A stretch of DNA of 13,338 bases from JAJDFU01 sp964641965 (GTDB taxonomy: Bacteria; Bacteroidota; Bacteroidia; Chitinophagales; Saprospiraceae): positions 1-13,338 of the forward strand of contig CAZXLD010000075.1 of assembly GCA_964641965.1 (NCBI GenBank). The letters run 5' to 3'. Within the stretch, counting starts at the first letter, position 1. Every line of letters starts with the position of its first letter. Positions 6,829 to 13,338 of this stretch are shown in pieces. The notes beneath the pieces were generated by a model. That model had not been told where the DNA came from, searched no databases, and worked only from the letters and a program-made list of their open reading frames with translations. The position numbers and the translations under genes were made by a program.

Positions 6829-9800
6829 TTAATTGAACTTTTCGCCTCTTTTAATCCATTTTTCCATATCCGGCGCTGTAGGATCAGGTGGTAAGCCCGG
6901 GTGAATTACCCGAGCGGTGCATTTCTCGGCGGCGCGGACCAGGTCCTGGTAGGGTCCGGCTTTCGGATCCTTGATGTAGGCCTTATTATCTTCATTGTAG
7001 GCAAACATATTCGGATTCAGTTTAATACACTCATCACAAGAGGTACACTCCTTGGTTTCAATCCAGGGAGCCATGTAGCTGGAAGGGGAAGCTTCTGCTT
7101 CATCCGGGCTACTTTCTGTAGCTTCTTCCCCAATGGCTATATCTTCTAAACTTGCACCTTCTTCACCGGCCATTTTCATCAAGCCTTGTGCAATCTTGCT
7201 TACCACTTCTTTGCGGATTCGTCCTTCGAGATCTGCTTCCTGGACTTTCTCCGGCTGAACACCTGCAATGGAGCGGAGCATGAGCCAGAAATCACGTCTT
7301 TCCTCACAGGAATCTACAATCGTCTTGGAAACCATCACCCGATTGAGCCGTTGTTGCCGATCCACGGCCCAGATGTATGGATATTTGCCTTCCCGTTCTA
7401 TTTCTTCCAGTTCGAGAAATTCGGCCAATACCATCAAACTATCGTTCCAAGCGTCCCGTGGAATTTTTCTGAAATGCTTTCTGAATCGGCCTTCCGTGAG
7501 GGCAAAATCAGCGAAGGTCATCGCTACTTCCATCGATTTTTCCTGCCCGTATTCCAGATACTTCAACTGATAGGTAGGCCAGTTATCATGTAAAGCCGGA
7601 TTGCCTTCCAGGTCGAAGGCTTCTGCCGGTGTTTTTCCTTTGTCCGGGTTGTATTTGAAGATCGGATAAGCCCTGGATTCCAAAGCCAGCTTAGCCTGAC
7701 GAGTTCCCAGGTCATCCCCGACGCCGTGTTCTGGCTGGCAAGTTGTGTACAGATTGAAAATTGCGGGTCGCTTCGCCATCAGACCGTCGATAAAGCCTTC
7801 GATCATCTGACTGGTATTGGCCAAGGTAGCTTGGAGTACATAGGTATTCCGATGGGCCATGGCAATCAGACCAATCTCTTTTCGGGGTTCCGGCTTACCT
7901 TTCCAGACTTTTCCAAATTGAGCCATATCCGAAACCTGACCAATAAAGCCGGAGGTACATGCCTGTCCACCTGTGTTGGAATACACCTGGGTGTCAACTA
8001 TGATCACTTTAATGGGTTTACCGGAAGCCATTAGGCGGGAAAGATTCTGGAATCCTATATCATACATGGCTCCATCTCCACCTAGGACTACGACAGGGGG
8101 GCAAAGCAACCATTCTTCCTCGGTGAACTGTTCCCAATTGAAGTAAGTGAAGAATTCCCGGTGTTTGCCTGGATCGTAGGAGCCCTCAAGTTCTAATTCA
8201 GCTTGTCGAATTGCTTTGAACCCATCCGCCATTTTGGCCATGTGCCCTTCGAAAATTCCCATAGCCATGGATGGGGAATCCTGGAATAGGTGATTGGCCC
8301 AGGGGAAGGGATAAGGATTGTACGGCCAGGTACTGCCCCAGACCGATGTACAGCCGGTGGCATTACACATACCCATCGTCGCGCGACCTTGCCCGGTAGT
8401 GCCGTTGGTGTATTTCCACTTCAAGTTTTTCAGCTTGGCCAATAGCTGGGTCATTTCCTTTAACCACTGTTGGTCAATGGGTTCGCTGCCCTTGGCCGTC
8501 TCCATCCGGCTAGCTATGGCAGACATGGTCAGGTCAGACTCGCGAGCTTCATCCAAGATCCGGGTGATCGTGTCCTGATCGCTGATATCGACCGGTTGCA
8601 TCAACCGCTTCTGAATGTGCTGTTCCAGTCGCTGGATCAGCTCTTCAAGCTTAGCGAGGTGTTTCTTAATGCGGGGCTGCATCAAAGACTCGACCGTACC
8701 GGTGAAAAGATGGATTACTGATTTTTCGGAGCAGCCCAGGCAGGCACCGTCGCCACTGGCAAAGCTCTGGTAAGCGTCTTTGTTCAGAAGAATAGTCTCC
8801 AGCGGGCCAATCTTCTCTTCGAGATCATCCACCCGGTTGTATTTATCCGGTGTGTTGGGTAAGGCAGTCCAAAGGTCCCAATCGTGGTGCAATTGGGCGA
8901 TGGAATCCTCCGTTTGGGTCATGGGGCGAAGGGCGTCGTCGTCACACACTTCAATACATTCCATACATCCTTTACAGGTGGTTGGGTTTATGGTAATGCT
9001 GAATAGTCCGCCGCTACCCGATTCCTCTTTTTCGTAAACATCATAATAAGGCCGCGTGAGAGCAAATTGAAAATCTCCTAATTCCTCTCTAAACCAACCC
9101 AATTCTTTATCGAGCTCTGGGCTATCCGGTGTTTCTGCGAGGGCTTGATCAATGGACTCCTGGATCATGGCATTTACGGTGGCGCCATTCGTCCTGTTTT
9201 GAAAGCGGTTCCGAACCCTTCCTTCCATCTGCCGAACCGCTTTGGGCAGCGATTGCAATTTGCCATGCTTTTGTTCCACCTGGTTCACTACGGTAGTAAG
9301 CACGTCAGACAGTTCACTAACCAAACCGGGGATAGCTGTATCCGGACAAACGGTGTAGCAATTCCCACAGGCCGTACAGTTATTGGGAATCCATTCCGGA
9401 TGTTCGAACCGGATGGAGGTCATATCCCGGAACAGGGAGGTTGTGGAGGGCATCACACTCAACCCAATGAAAGGGTCGGTTATATTGTCGTTGCCTAAGC
9501 CGCGCAGATAGAAATTCCCGGTCTGTTCCCAAAAGCGGTGAATGTCGCTCAGGTTGGAATCGCTTTTCGGGGCTTGCTTCAGCAGGGAAGGTATGACTGG
9601 AAGATGCCCATTTCCATTTTCAACAGCTTGTGCGCCTACTACTTTCGTCTTTATTTCGTGGACCTCATCAAAGCCTCGTTTAACCACTCGCATATTGTCG
9701 TCTACTACCCGTTGCCCTTTGGAACCAAATTTTTGCTGCAACTGGTGCTCAATGGCCGAGAGTAATTTAGCTTCGGATAGCTTTGCTTTTTCCATTAATG

Positions 9801-11733
9801 GAGAAGCTGCAAAGAAGGCACCCTGGAAGGCAATTCCCTGCATGCGGAGCTGTAGTTCGGGGTCCGTAGCCTCTTCCCGGGCGATTTTGAACCCGTCGAT
9901 ATAGAACACTTTTATGTCATTATCTACAATGACACGCTGATAGGGAACCGGAATATCGGCCCATACTTCTTCCGGCTTTTTTCGTTCGCTTTGGATAATG
10001 AAAACGCCTCCTTTGTTCAGCCCTGCCAAGGCATTGGTATGCTTAAACACATTGGGATCCGGGGAGAGTACCACATCGACAAAGAAGTATTCACAGTTGA
10101 TGCGGATCGGTTCCGGCGCTGCAGATAAGTAGTAGGTGGTTGGTTGTCCTTTTTTCTCGGACCCGTACTTGGGGTTGGCTTTGATGTCGTAACCCAGCAG
10201 ATCATACAAGGTCATCGCCAGGTTCTTTCCTGTAGTTATGGCTCCCCAGCCCCCTACCGAGTGAAAACGCACCGTAATGGCATTTTCAGGCATCAGATTG
10301 GGGTTTTCAGAACCGCGGATAGCTAGGTCTTTAACTTGGGGATATGCCTCCTGGATCGTCTCTTGATGAAGCTGTTGTTTAGGTGTAAATGGCTGATCTC
10401 GGATGAAGTCAATAGATAGATAAAACTGTTTTTTGTGTTTGCCATCAGGGAGCATATTCTCGATTGCTCCGATGAGCCCTTCAGGTTGAAGGTCGCGGCT
10501 ACCCATTCCGAACGAACCGGAATAAATGGCAGGCATATCCTTACCCGTGTATTTCGTAAGGGAGGGGTAGGGAAGTGGTTCTTTAGAAGCTCCGTTTTCC
10601 AGGCATTTAGTAAGTGCAGATCGGATTTCCCGGGCTAAGGGGAGGTCTGATGCCAGTGGCTGGTCCAGGCGTTCCAGAATAACAACCCCTTTTTTGCCCT
10701 TTAAGAGCTGACCAATGAGGTCGGATGGAAATGGACGGAACATAACCAGATTGACCACACCCACTTTGATGCCACGTGTTTTGCGGATATAATCGACAAC
10801 GGCCTCTGCGCTGGGCACGACACTGCCTTGCCCCAGGATGAGGTAGTCGGCATCATCTGCCCGATAGGTCATAACGCGCGCATATTGGCGGCCGGTGAGT
10901 GCAGCGTATCTGGAAAATGCCTGATCGGTAAGGTCCTGGATATGATCAAAGAAGAATGGACGCTGAGCGGCGACACTCTGCATGTAGGCATCCTGGTTTT
11001 GTACGATCCCTGCCATCAAGGGATTATCCACATCCCACAGCTCGGGGATACGCCGGCGCGTGCTACCGTAAATCATGCGTTGAGCGGGGGTGGGCGTATC
11101 AATGATATCGTCAGGCCGACCCAGGAATTCAGCAATCAGGGCACGTTCCGGAAGTAAAAGGGATTCGATCAGGTGGGTCGTGAGGAATCCATCCTGAGCA
11201 ACAATTCCAGGTGTGAGGGCTAACTCGGCTACCCGGTGGGCGATGATATTCAGGTCGGCAACATGCTGTGCGTTTTTGGCAAATAGCTGAAAAAAACCGG
11301 TATCGTCCACGGCGTGGTAGTCGTCATGACCGGCGTGTACGTTTAAGGTTGATTTGGTCATTGCCCTAGCGCCGATATTGAGAACATAGGTCAAGCGTTT
11401 GCCCACCGCGGCATAAAGCGACTCGTGCATGTAGGCGATCCCCTGGCCGGAGGAGAAGTTGGCTGCCCGGAGTCCGGTCATGGAAAGACCGGCAGTTACG
11501 GCGGCGGCCGCGTGTTCGCCTTCGGGTTCGATAAAGATTAGGGGGCGGTCGGAGATATTTAGGTGCCCTTTGGCAGCGGCTTCCGCCCAGTATTCCCCCA
11601 TTTGGGTGGATGGGGTAATCGGATAGGCACCTGCTGCATCTGAAGATTCCCGTTCGCACATGATGGCTGCGGTGTTGCCGTCCATGGCAGCTCGGATACC
11701 TGGATATGGGGGAGACTTTTTAGGTTGTGACAT
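6829..11733 (-). CDS. nifJ: Pyruvate:ferredoxin (flavodoxin) oxidoreductase, extended form with C-terminal ferredoxin domain
   Basis: Catalyses pyruvate + CoA to acetyl-CoA + CO2 with electrons to ferredoxin; another 2-oxoacid substrate is possible. Order: pyrimidine-binding domain with AYPITPST (36-43) and R123; transketolase-C-like region (about 290-440); gamma domain with HSVGGWGAITTGK (491-503); two 4Fe-4S motifs, C786/C789/C792/C796 and C920/C923/C926/C930; TPP domain with GACLGCSE (C998, C1001), NATGCTSVWG (C1128), the GGDGAMYDIG...N TPP motif (1218-1230), YSNTGGQ and C1332, giving all four proximal-cluster ligands. At 1634 aa it is far longer than the usual 1170-1200. The extra length is about 70 residues between the ferredoxin clusters, about 100 helical residues between C1001 and C1128, and a tail of about 250 ending in C1563-x2-C1566-x2-C1569...C1605, a single-cluster ferredoxin-like unit. 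First gene of the rnf operon. Confidence 0.95.
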   Translation of the reverse strand: MSQPKKSPPYPGIRAAMDGNTAAIMCERESSDAAGAYPITPSTQMGEYWAEAAAKGHLNISDRPLIFIEPEGEHAAAAVTAGLSMTGLRAANFSSGQGIAYMHESLYAAVGKRLTYVLNIGARAMTKSTLNVHAGHDDYHAVDDTGFFQLFAKNAQHVADLNIIAHRVAELALTPGIVAQDGFLTTHLIESLLLPERALIAEFLGRPDDIIDTPTPAQRMIYGSTRRRIPELWDVDNPLMAGIVQNQDAYMQSVAAQRPFFFDHIQDLTDQAFSRYAALTGRQYARVMTYRADDADYLILGQGSVVPSAEAVVDYIRKTRGIKVGVVNLVMFRPFPSDLIGQLLKGKKGVVILERLDQPLASDLPLAREIRSALTKCLENGASKEPLPYPSLTKYTGKDMPAIYSGSFGMGSRDLQPEGLIGAIENMLPDGKHKKQFYLSIDFIRDQPFTPKQQLHQETIQEAYPQVKDLAIRGSENPNLMPENAITVRFHSVGGWGAITTGKNLAMTLYDLLGYDIKANPKYGSEKKGQPTTYYLSAAPEPIRINCEYFFVDVVLSPDPNVFKHTNALAGLNKGGVFIIQSERKKPEEVWADIPVPYQRVIVDNDIKVFYIDGFKIAREEATDPELQLRMQGIAFQGAFFAASPLMEKAKLSEAKLLSAIEHQLQQKFGSKGQRVVDDNMRVVKRGFDEVHEIKTKVVGAQAVENGNGHLPVIPSLLKQAPKSDSNLSDIHRFWEQTGNFYLRGLGNDNITDPFIGLSVMPSTTSLFRDMTSIRFEHPEWIPNNCTACGNCYTVCPDTAIPGLVSELSDVLTTVVNQVEQKHGKLQSLPKAVRQMEGRVRNRFQNRTNGATVNAMIQESIDQALAETPDSPELDKELGWFREELGDFQFALTRPYYDVYEKEESGSGGLFSITINPTTCKGCMECIEVCDDDALRPMTQTEDSIAQLHHDWDLWTALPNTPDKYNRVDDLEEKIGPLETILLNKDAYQSFASGDGACLGCSEKSVIHLFTGTVESLMQPRIKKHLAKLEELIQRLEQHIQKRLMQPVDISDQDTITRILDEARESDLTMSAIASRMETAKGSEPIDQQWLKEMTQLLAKLKNLKWKYTNGTTGQGRATMGMCNATGCTSVWGSTWPYNPYPFPWANHLFQDSPSMAMGIFEGHMAKMADGFKAIRQAELELEGSYDPGKHREFFTYFNWEQFTEEEWLLCPPVVVLGGDGAMYDIGFQNLSRLMASGKPIKVIIVDTQVYSNTGGQACTSGFIGQVSDMAQFGKVWKGKPEPRKEIGLIAMAHRNTYVLQATLANTSQMIEGFIDGLMAKRPAIFNLYTTCQPEHGVGDDLGTRQAKLALESRAYPIFKYNPDKGKTPAEAFDLEGNPALHDNWPTYQLKYLEYGQEKSMEVAMTFADFALTEGRFRKHFRKIPRDAWNDSLMVLAEFLELEEIEREGKYPYIWAVDRQQRLNRVMVSKTIVDSCEERRDFWLMLRSIAGVQPEKVQEADLEGRIRKEVVSKIAQGLMKMAGEEGASLEDIAIGEEATESSPDEAEASPSSYMAPWIETKECTSCDECIKLNPNMFAYNEDNKAYIKDPKAGPYQDLVRAAEKCTARVIHPGLPPDPTAPDMEKWIKRGEKFN

Positions 11734-11843
11734 GTTTGATTGGATTCGGTTCAGTATGTCAAAGATGGTTTAAGCGGATCTGCTGTAACGATAACTGGTC
11801 CGGGTATGACCCTTTTCGGGAAAAAACAGATGGTAGCATAGGG
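11734..11843 (-). promoter_or_regulatory. Leader region of the nifJ-rnf operon
   Basis: These 110 nt separate the small HEPN-like gene from nifJ and are the natural place for the operon promoter. On the minus strand CATCTTTG (11767-11760) fits the Bacteroidota -7 element TAnnTTTG at most positions and would leave a leader of roughly 20 nt. No convincing TTTG -33 box is found at the expected distance. A short GGGT-CAT-ACCC inverted repeat lies at 11802-11812. No Shine-Dalgarno-like sequence precedes the nifJ ATG. The operon could instead be read through from the HEPN-like gene. Confidence 0.25.
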
Positions 11844-12224
11844 TTAGTAGGCCGGTGATTCATCCAGAGCAATGGCTCGGGTTTGTTTAGCAATCTTGAG
11901 GCACTCGCTCACGGTATTGACCTCCATGCAATAGTCTTCGGGATCTTCCTTATGTCGGCAGTTGATCGGAGACAGGTCGATCAGGTTGAATCGCCCGTCT
12001 AGCGTACGGCATTGTTCCATCAAACCGGCCATGGTAATTGGCTTTTGCAGGGACACCCCGTTTTTATGGAGGTAGGAAATCAGATAGTTTAAGATGGACT
12101 GACGAGCATTCAGGCAGACCATGTGGGATGTAACATCTTCTGAAGGGCGGTCCAGCTCATTGGAGGCGGTTTTGATCATGAGATCAGCTTCCTGGATCAG
12201 TATATCGGGATTGATTGGTTCCAT
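11844..12224 (-). CDS. Small HEPN-like helical protein of unknown function
   Basis: From ATG 12224 the product is 126 aa and predicted largely helical. It opens with an AxxL-type helix (ILIQEADLMIKTASNEL), then a helix with NARQSILNYLISYLHKNGV, then LMEQCRTLDGRFNLIDL, an arrangement like HEPN domains. The RNase-type R-x4-6-H motif is not present (R41 is not followed by His at that distance), so nuclease activity is not indicated. Five cysteines (C37, C72, C89, C99, C108) are notable for its size. It is co-oriented with nifJ, 110 nt upstream, so it may be co-transcribed with the PFOR-Rnf operon, though any role there is a guess. The frame is open to an earlier ATG at 12317; those 31 extra residues lack the helical character of the rest, so the internal start is preferred with moderate confidence. 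Confidence 0.65.
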   Translation of the reverse strand: MEPINPDILIQEADLMIKTASNELDRPSEDVTSHMVCLNARQSILNYLISYLHKNGVSLQKPITMAGLMEQCRTLDGRFNLIDLSPINCRHKEDPEDYCMEVNTVSECLKIAKQTRAIALDESPAY

Positions 12225-12349
12225 GCTGCAGAATTTAGATGGGAAATAATGCTTGGTATAAAAATCACGGATAATGGAAGCCGGTCGAATGAAGAATGTC
12301 AGGCTGGGATGTGACATTTCTCAATCCGGTAGGCTGGGAAGCGCTTTGT

Positions 12350-12406
12350 TGGGAGAAAAGGGAAGGGGAGAATGGAGAAATGAAGGAATAGGAGAACGGA
12401 GAAGGG
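12350..12406. repeat. Purine-rich low-complexity tract with GGAGAA units
   Basis: The plus strand is almost all A and G over about 57 nt, with imperfect recurring GGAGAA or GGAGAAY units (for example TGGAGAAATG, AGGAGAAC, GGAGAAGGG). It lies just upstream of the long start of the HEPN-like gene. It may be slipped-strand expansion of a short unit; no function is evident. Confidence 0.45.
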
Positions 12407-12466
12407 TTAGGTAGATTTAGTTTATGTCTTTGGAATAGGGTGTGGAGGATAGCTGGATAGGAATAT

Positions 12467-12528
12467 TACCATTTTTAATTAAAAGTGGCCTGTACTCTAA
12501 AGACAACAATTCTTTAAATGGTATAATG
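12467..12528 (+). repeat. 62-bp repeat, copy 1 (inverted relative to copy 2)
   Basis: This copy runs from TACCATTTTT to CTTTAAATGGTATAATG. Compared with the reverse complement of 12899-12960 it aligns over 62 positions without gaps, 49 identical (about 79%). The last 17 bases are identical between copies, as are the first nine and an internal GGCCTGT. Each copy has imperfect terminal inverted repeats of its own (TACCATTTT... / ...AAATGGTA), so it can fold into a hairpin. Similarity stops abruptly outside the 62 bp, as expected of a discrete small element such as a MITE or REP-like unit. Confidence 0.7.
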
Positions 12529-12752
12529 TCCTTGATCCCGACACTTGTCGTCGGGGCTTACAGTAATATTAAATTTGGCGAAAGCCAGAGGAAAAACTAA
12601 ACCCCAAAAACCCGAGAGCGAAAGGGACAAAGGTCCTAGTAATTTTTGTCCCTATCCTCCAATTATTGAAACTTACAAGTGGTAGTTTTTTGTATTAATT
12701 CTGATTATAGAAATGCATTTATTGATTGCACGGGTTTAATATGATAGAATTG

Positions 12753-12784
12753 CAAGATGCGCATGGCCACTTGGGCGTGTCTTG
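12753..12784. other. Stem-loop with 10-bp stem and 12-nt loop
   Basis: CAAGATGCGC (12753-12762) pairs with GCGTGTCTTG (12775-12784); two of the ten pairs are G-U wobbles when read as plus-strand RNA. It sits 20 nt before the stronger hairpin at 12805-12824. The two together could form a structured 3' region of the T9SS transcript (minus strand) or part of the repeat-bounded segment. No RNA family is recognised. Confidence 0.35.
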
Positions 12785-12804
12785 CCTAGTCTTAAACGGA
12801 AGAA

Positions 12805-12824
12805 GGCCAGGCATTTGCCTGGCC
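12805..12824. terminator. Strong GC hairpin, probable terminator for the T9SS gene
   Basis: GGCCAGGCA (12805-12813), TT, TGCCTGGCC (12816-12824) is a perfect 9-bp GC-rich stem. The flanking GAA and TTC can extend it with one bulge. On the minus strand it lies about 150 nt past the T9SS-gene stop and is followed by a pyrimidine-rich CTTCTTCCGTTT; on the plus strand by CTTCCTTATTT. The tail is not a clean U-run, so termination in either direction is inferred. Confidence 0.5.
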
Positions 12825-12898
12825 CTTCCTTATTTAATACTGACGCAAGTTTAAAATGACCTATCTAAAAATGGAGAAAAACAGCCAAACTTGGTCAG

Positions 12899-12960
12899 CA
12901 TTATACCATTTAAAGTAATGCTGTATTTAAGTGACAGGCCGGTTTCAACTTAAAATGGTA
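12899..12960 (-). repeat. 62-bp repeat, copy 2 (inverted relative to copy 1)
   Basis: The reverse complement of this segment matches 12467-12528 at 49 of 62 positions with no gaps. Its ends, CATTATACCATTTAAAG at 12899-12915 and CTTAAAATGGTATAAG at 12949-12964, pair over 15 positions with one mismatch. TA dinucleotides flank the TACC...GGTA core on both sides. On the minus strand the hairpin begins about 12 nt after the T9SS-gene stop codon, so it would be transcribed in that gene's 3' UTR. Copy 1 and copy 2 enclose 370 bp of sequence. Confidence 0.7.
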
Positions 12961-12975
12961 TAAGAAGCTTATCCT

Positions 12976-13338
12976 TTAATTTCCAACGAGGAATTCTTTG
13001 GATACTCTGCCTTTTTCAGTTACCAAATGGACAGTGTAATATCCTTTTGCCAACCGACCTACATTGATGCTGGTGCGGTGTTTACCCGCCTCGGCATCGT
13101 ACTGTTTGCTTAAGACTTGTTTGCCTAATACATCCGTCACGAAGATCAGGATGTCAGCTTTGCCACTTACATCAAACTCCAGGTTCAAGATGGACCGAGC
13201 TGGATTTGGGAACAGGATCATATCTTGTACAGTACCTGACTGTTCAGATCTCAACTCAGTACCATCCAATTCCAAGCTGGCAGATGAACCTACCAGTGCG
13301 GAAGCATCCGAAGAGAAAGCCAGTACGGCCACTTCTTC
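12976..13338 (-). CDS. C-terminal part of a T9SS-exported protein (type A sorting domain)
   Basis: The frame is open to the right edge of the window and ends at TAA 12976-12978, so only the last 120 residues or so are seen. A GTG codon at 13330-13332 is probably internal. The C-terminal 80 residues form a type A T9SS sorting domain: ILFPNPARSILNLEF, then a strand-rich GKADILIFVTDVLGKQVLSK, an AGKHRTSINVGRLAKGYYTVHL stretch and the terminal KEFLVGN. In Bacteroidota this domain sends a Sec-exported protein through the type IX system and is cleaved off at the outer membrane. The preceding VAVLAFSSD...LELDGTEL resembles the last strands of a beta-sandwich, perhaps cohesin-like, but the mature function lies outside the window. 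The gene is separated from the rnf operon by the repeat-rich gap. Confidence 0.88.
   Translation of the reverse strand, partial: EEVAVLAFSSDASALVGSSASLELDGTELRSEQSGTVQDMILFPNPARSILNLEFDVSGKADILIFVTDVLGKQVLSKQYDAEAGKHRTSINVGRLAKGYYTVHLVTEKGRVSKEFLVGN

Larger units (their letters stand above)
12225..12975. other. Gene-free region rich in repeats and hairpins
   Basis: No ORF with recognisable protein character is seen, apart from the possible N-terminal extension of the HEPN-like gene (to 12317). The region holds a purine-rich tract, two inverted 62-bp repeats (12467-12528 and 12899-12960), a 20-bp near-palindrome at 12469-12488 inside the first repeat, and hairpins at 12537-12555 (CCCGAC/GTCGGG, 7-nt loop), 12624-12652 (GGGACAAA/TTTGTCCC, 13-nt loop), 12753-12784 and 12805-12824. 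It separates two minus-strand genes, so it should contain the terminator of the T9SS gene and the promoter of the HEPN-like gene. No tRNA or rRNA is seen. Confidence 0.6.

Noticed and set aside
11802..11812. GGGT-CAT-ACCC inverted repeat upstream of nifJ as an operator
   Set aside because: A 4-bp arm is too short to distinguish from chance and no second copy is seen in the leader.
12529..12898. CRISPR-like array in the hairpin-rich gap
   Set aside because: The repeats are two inverted copies, not direct repeats with regular spacers, and no cas-like gene is nearby.
13330..13332. GTG as the start of a small complete protein at the right edge
   Set aside because: The frame remains open to the window edge, and a T9SS sorting domain needs a Sec signal peptide and cargo upstream; the gene is cut by the window.

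Overview
The window looks like a chromosomal piece of a Bacteroidota (Bacteroidetes) genome, most plausibly a Saprospiria-like lineage. The strongest support is the right-end gene, which finishes in a type IX secretion (T9SS) C-terminal sorting domain; that secretion system is confined to this phylum. About half of the bases are G+C by eye, and Shine-Dalgarno signals are weak, which also fits. The genus is inference only.

Layout, left to right. Positions 1-284 (+) hold the 3' end of an enolase-superfamily (mandelate racemase / muconate lactonizing type) gene. It converges on a long minus-strand operon, with a hairpin at 343-375 between them. In transcription order (right to left) the operon is: a very large pyruvate:ferredoxin oxidoreductase (nifJ, 1634 aa), rnfC, rnfD, rnfG, rnfE, rnfA, a 62-aa membrane protein with an NqrM-like cysteine motif, a plant-type ferredoxin-NAD(P)+ reductase (FNR) and rnfB. 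From nifJ to the 62-aa gene, neighbours abut or overlap by 1-8 nt, so they are probably one transcript with coupled translation. A 25-nt gap precedes the chosen FNR start and a 123-nt gap precedes rnfB. Upstream of nifJ, on the same strand, is a small HEPN-like gene (11844-12224). A gene-free stretch of about 0.7 kb follows, with two inverted copies of a 62-bp repeat and several hairpins. The window closes inside a T9SS-exported protein gene (12976-13338, minus).

How the genes work together. PFOR oxidises pyruvate (or another 2-oxoacid) with CoA and yields low-potential electrons. The Rnf complex passes such electrons from ferredoxin (RnfB side) to NAD+ (RnfC side) while pumping Na+ or H+. 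The FNR could divert the same electrons to NADP+. The 62-aa protein may help build the intramembrane Fe-S centre of RnfA/RnfE. The locus therefore looks like a self-contained pyruvate-to-NAD(P)H and ion-gradient module. In reverse it could use the ion gradient to make reduced ferredoxin for pyruvate synthesis. The key residues are visible in every subunit: Fe-S cysteines, FMN-threonine motifs, TPP motif and FAD/NAD(P) motifs. No frameshift is seen.

Most unusual points: (1) NqrM-like and FNR genes inserted between rnfA and rnfB; (2) a PFOR with two internal insertions and a C-terminal extension ending in an extra ferredoxin domain; (3) a pair of 62-bp inverted repeats, about 79% identical, in the gap next to the T9SS gene.
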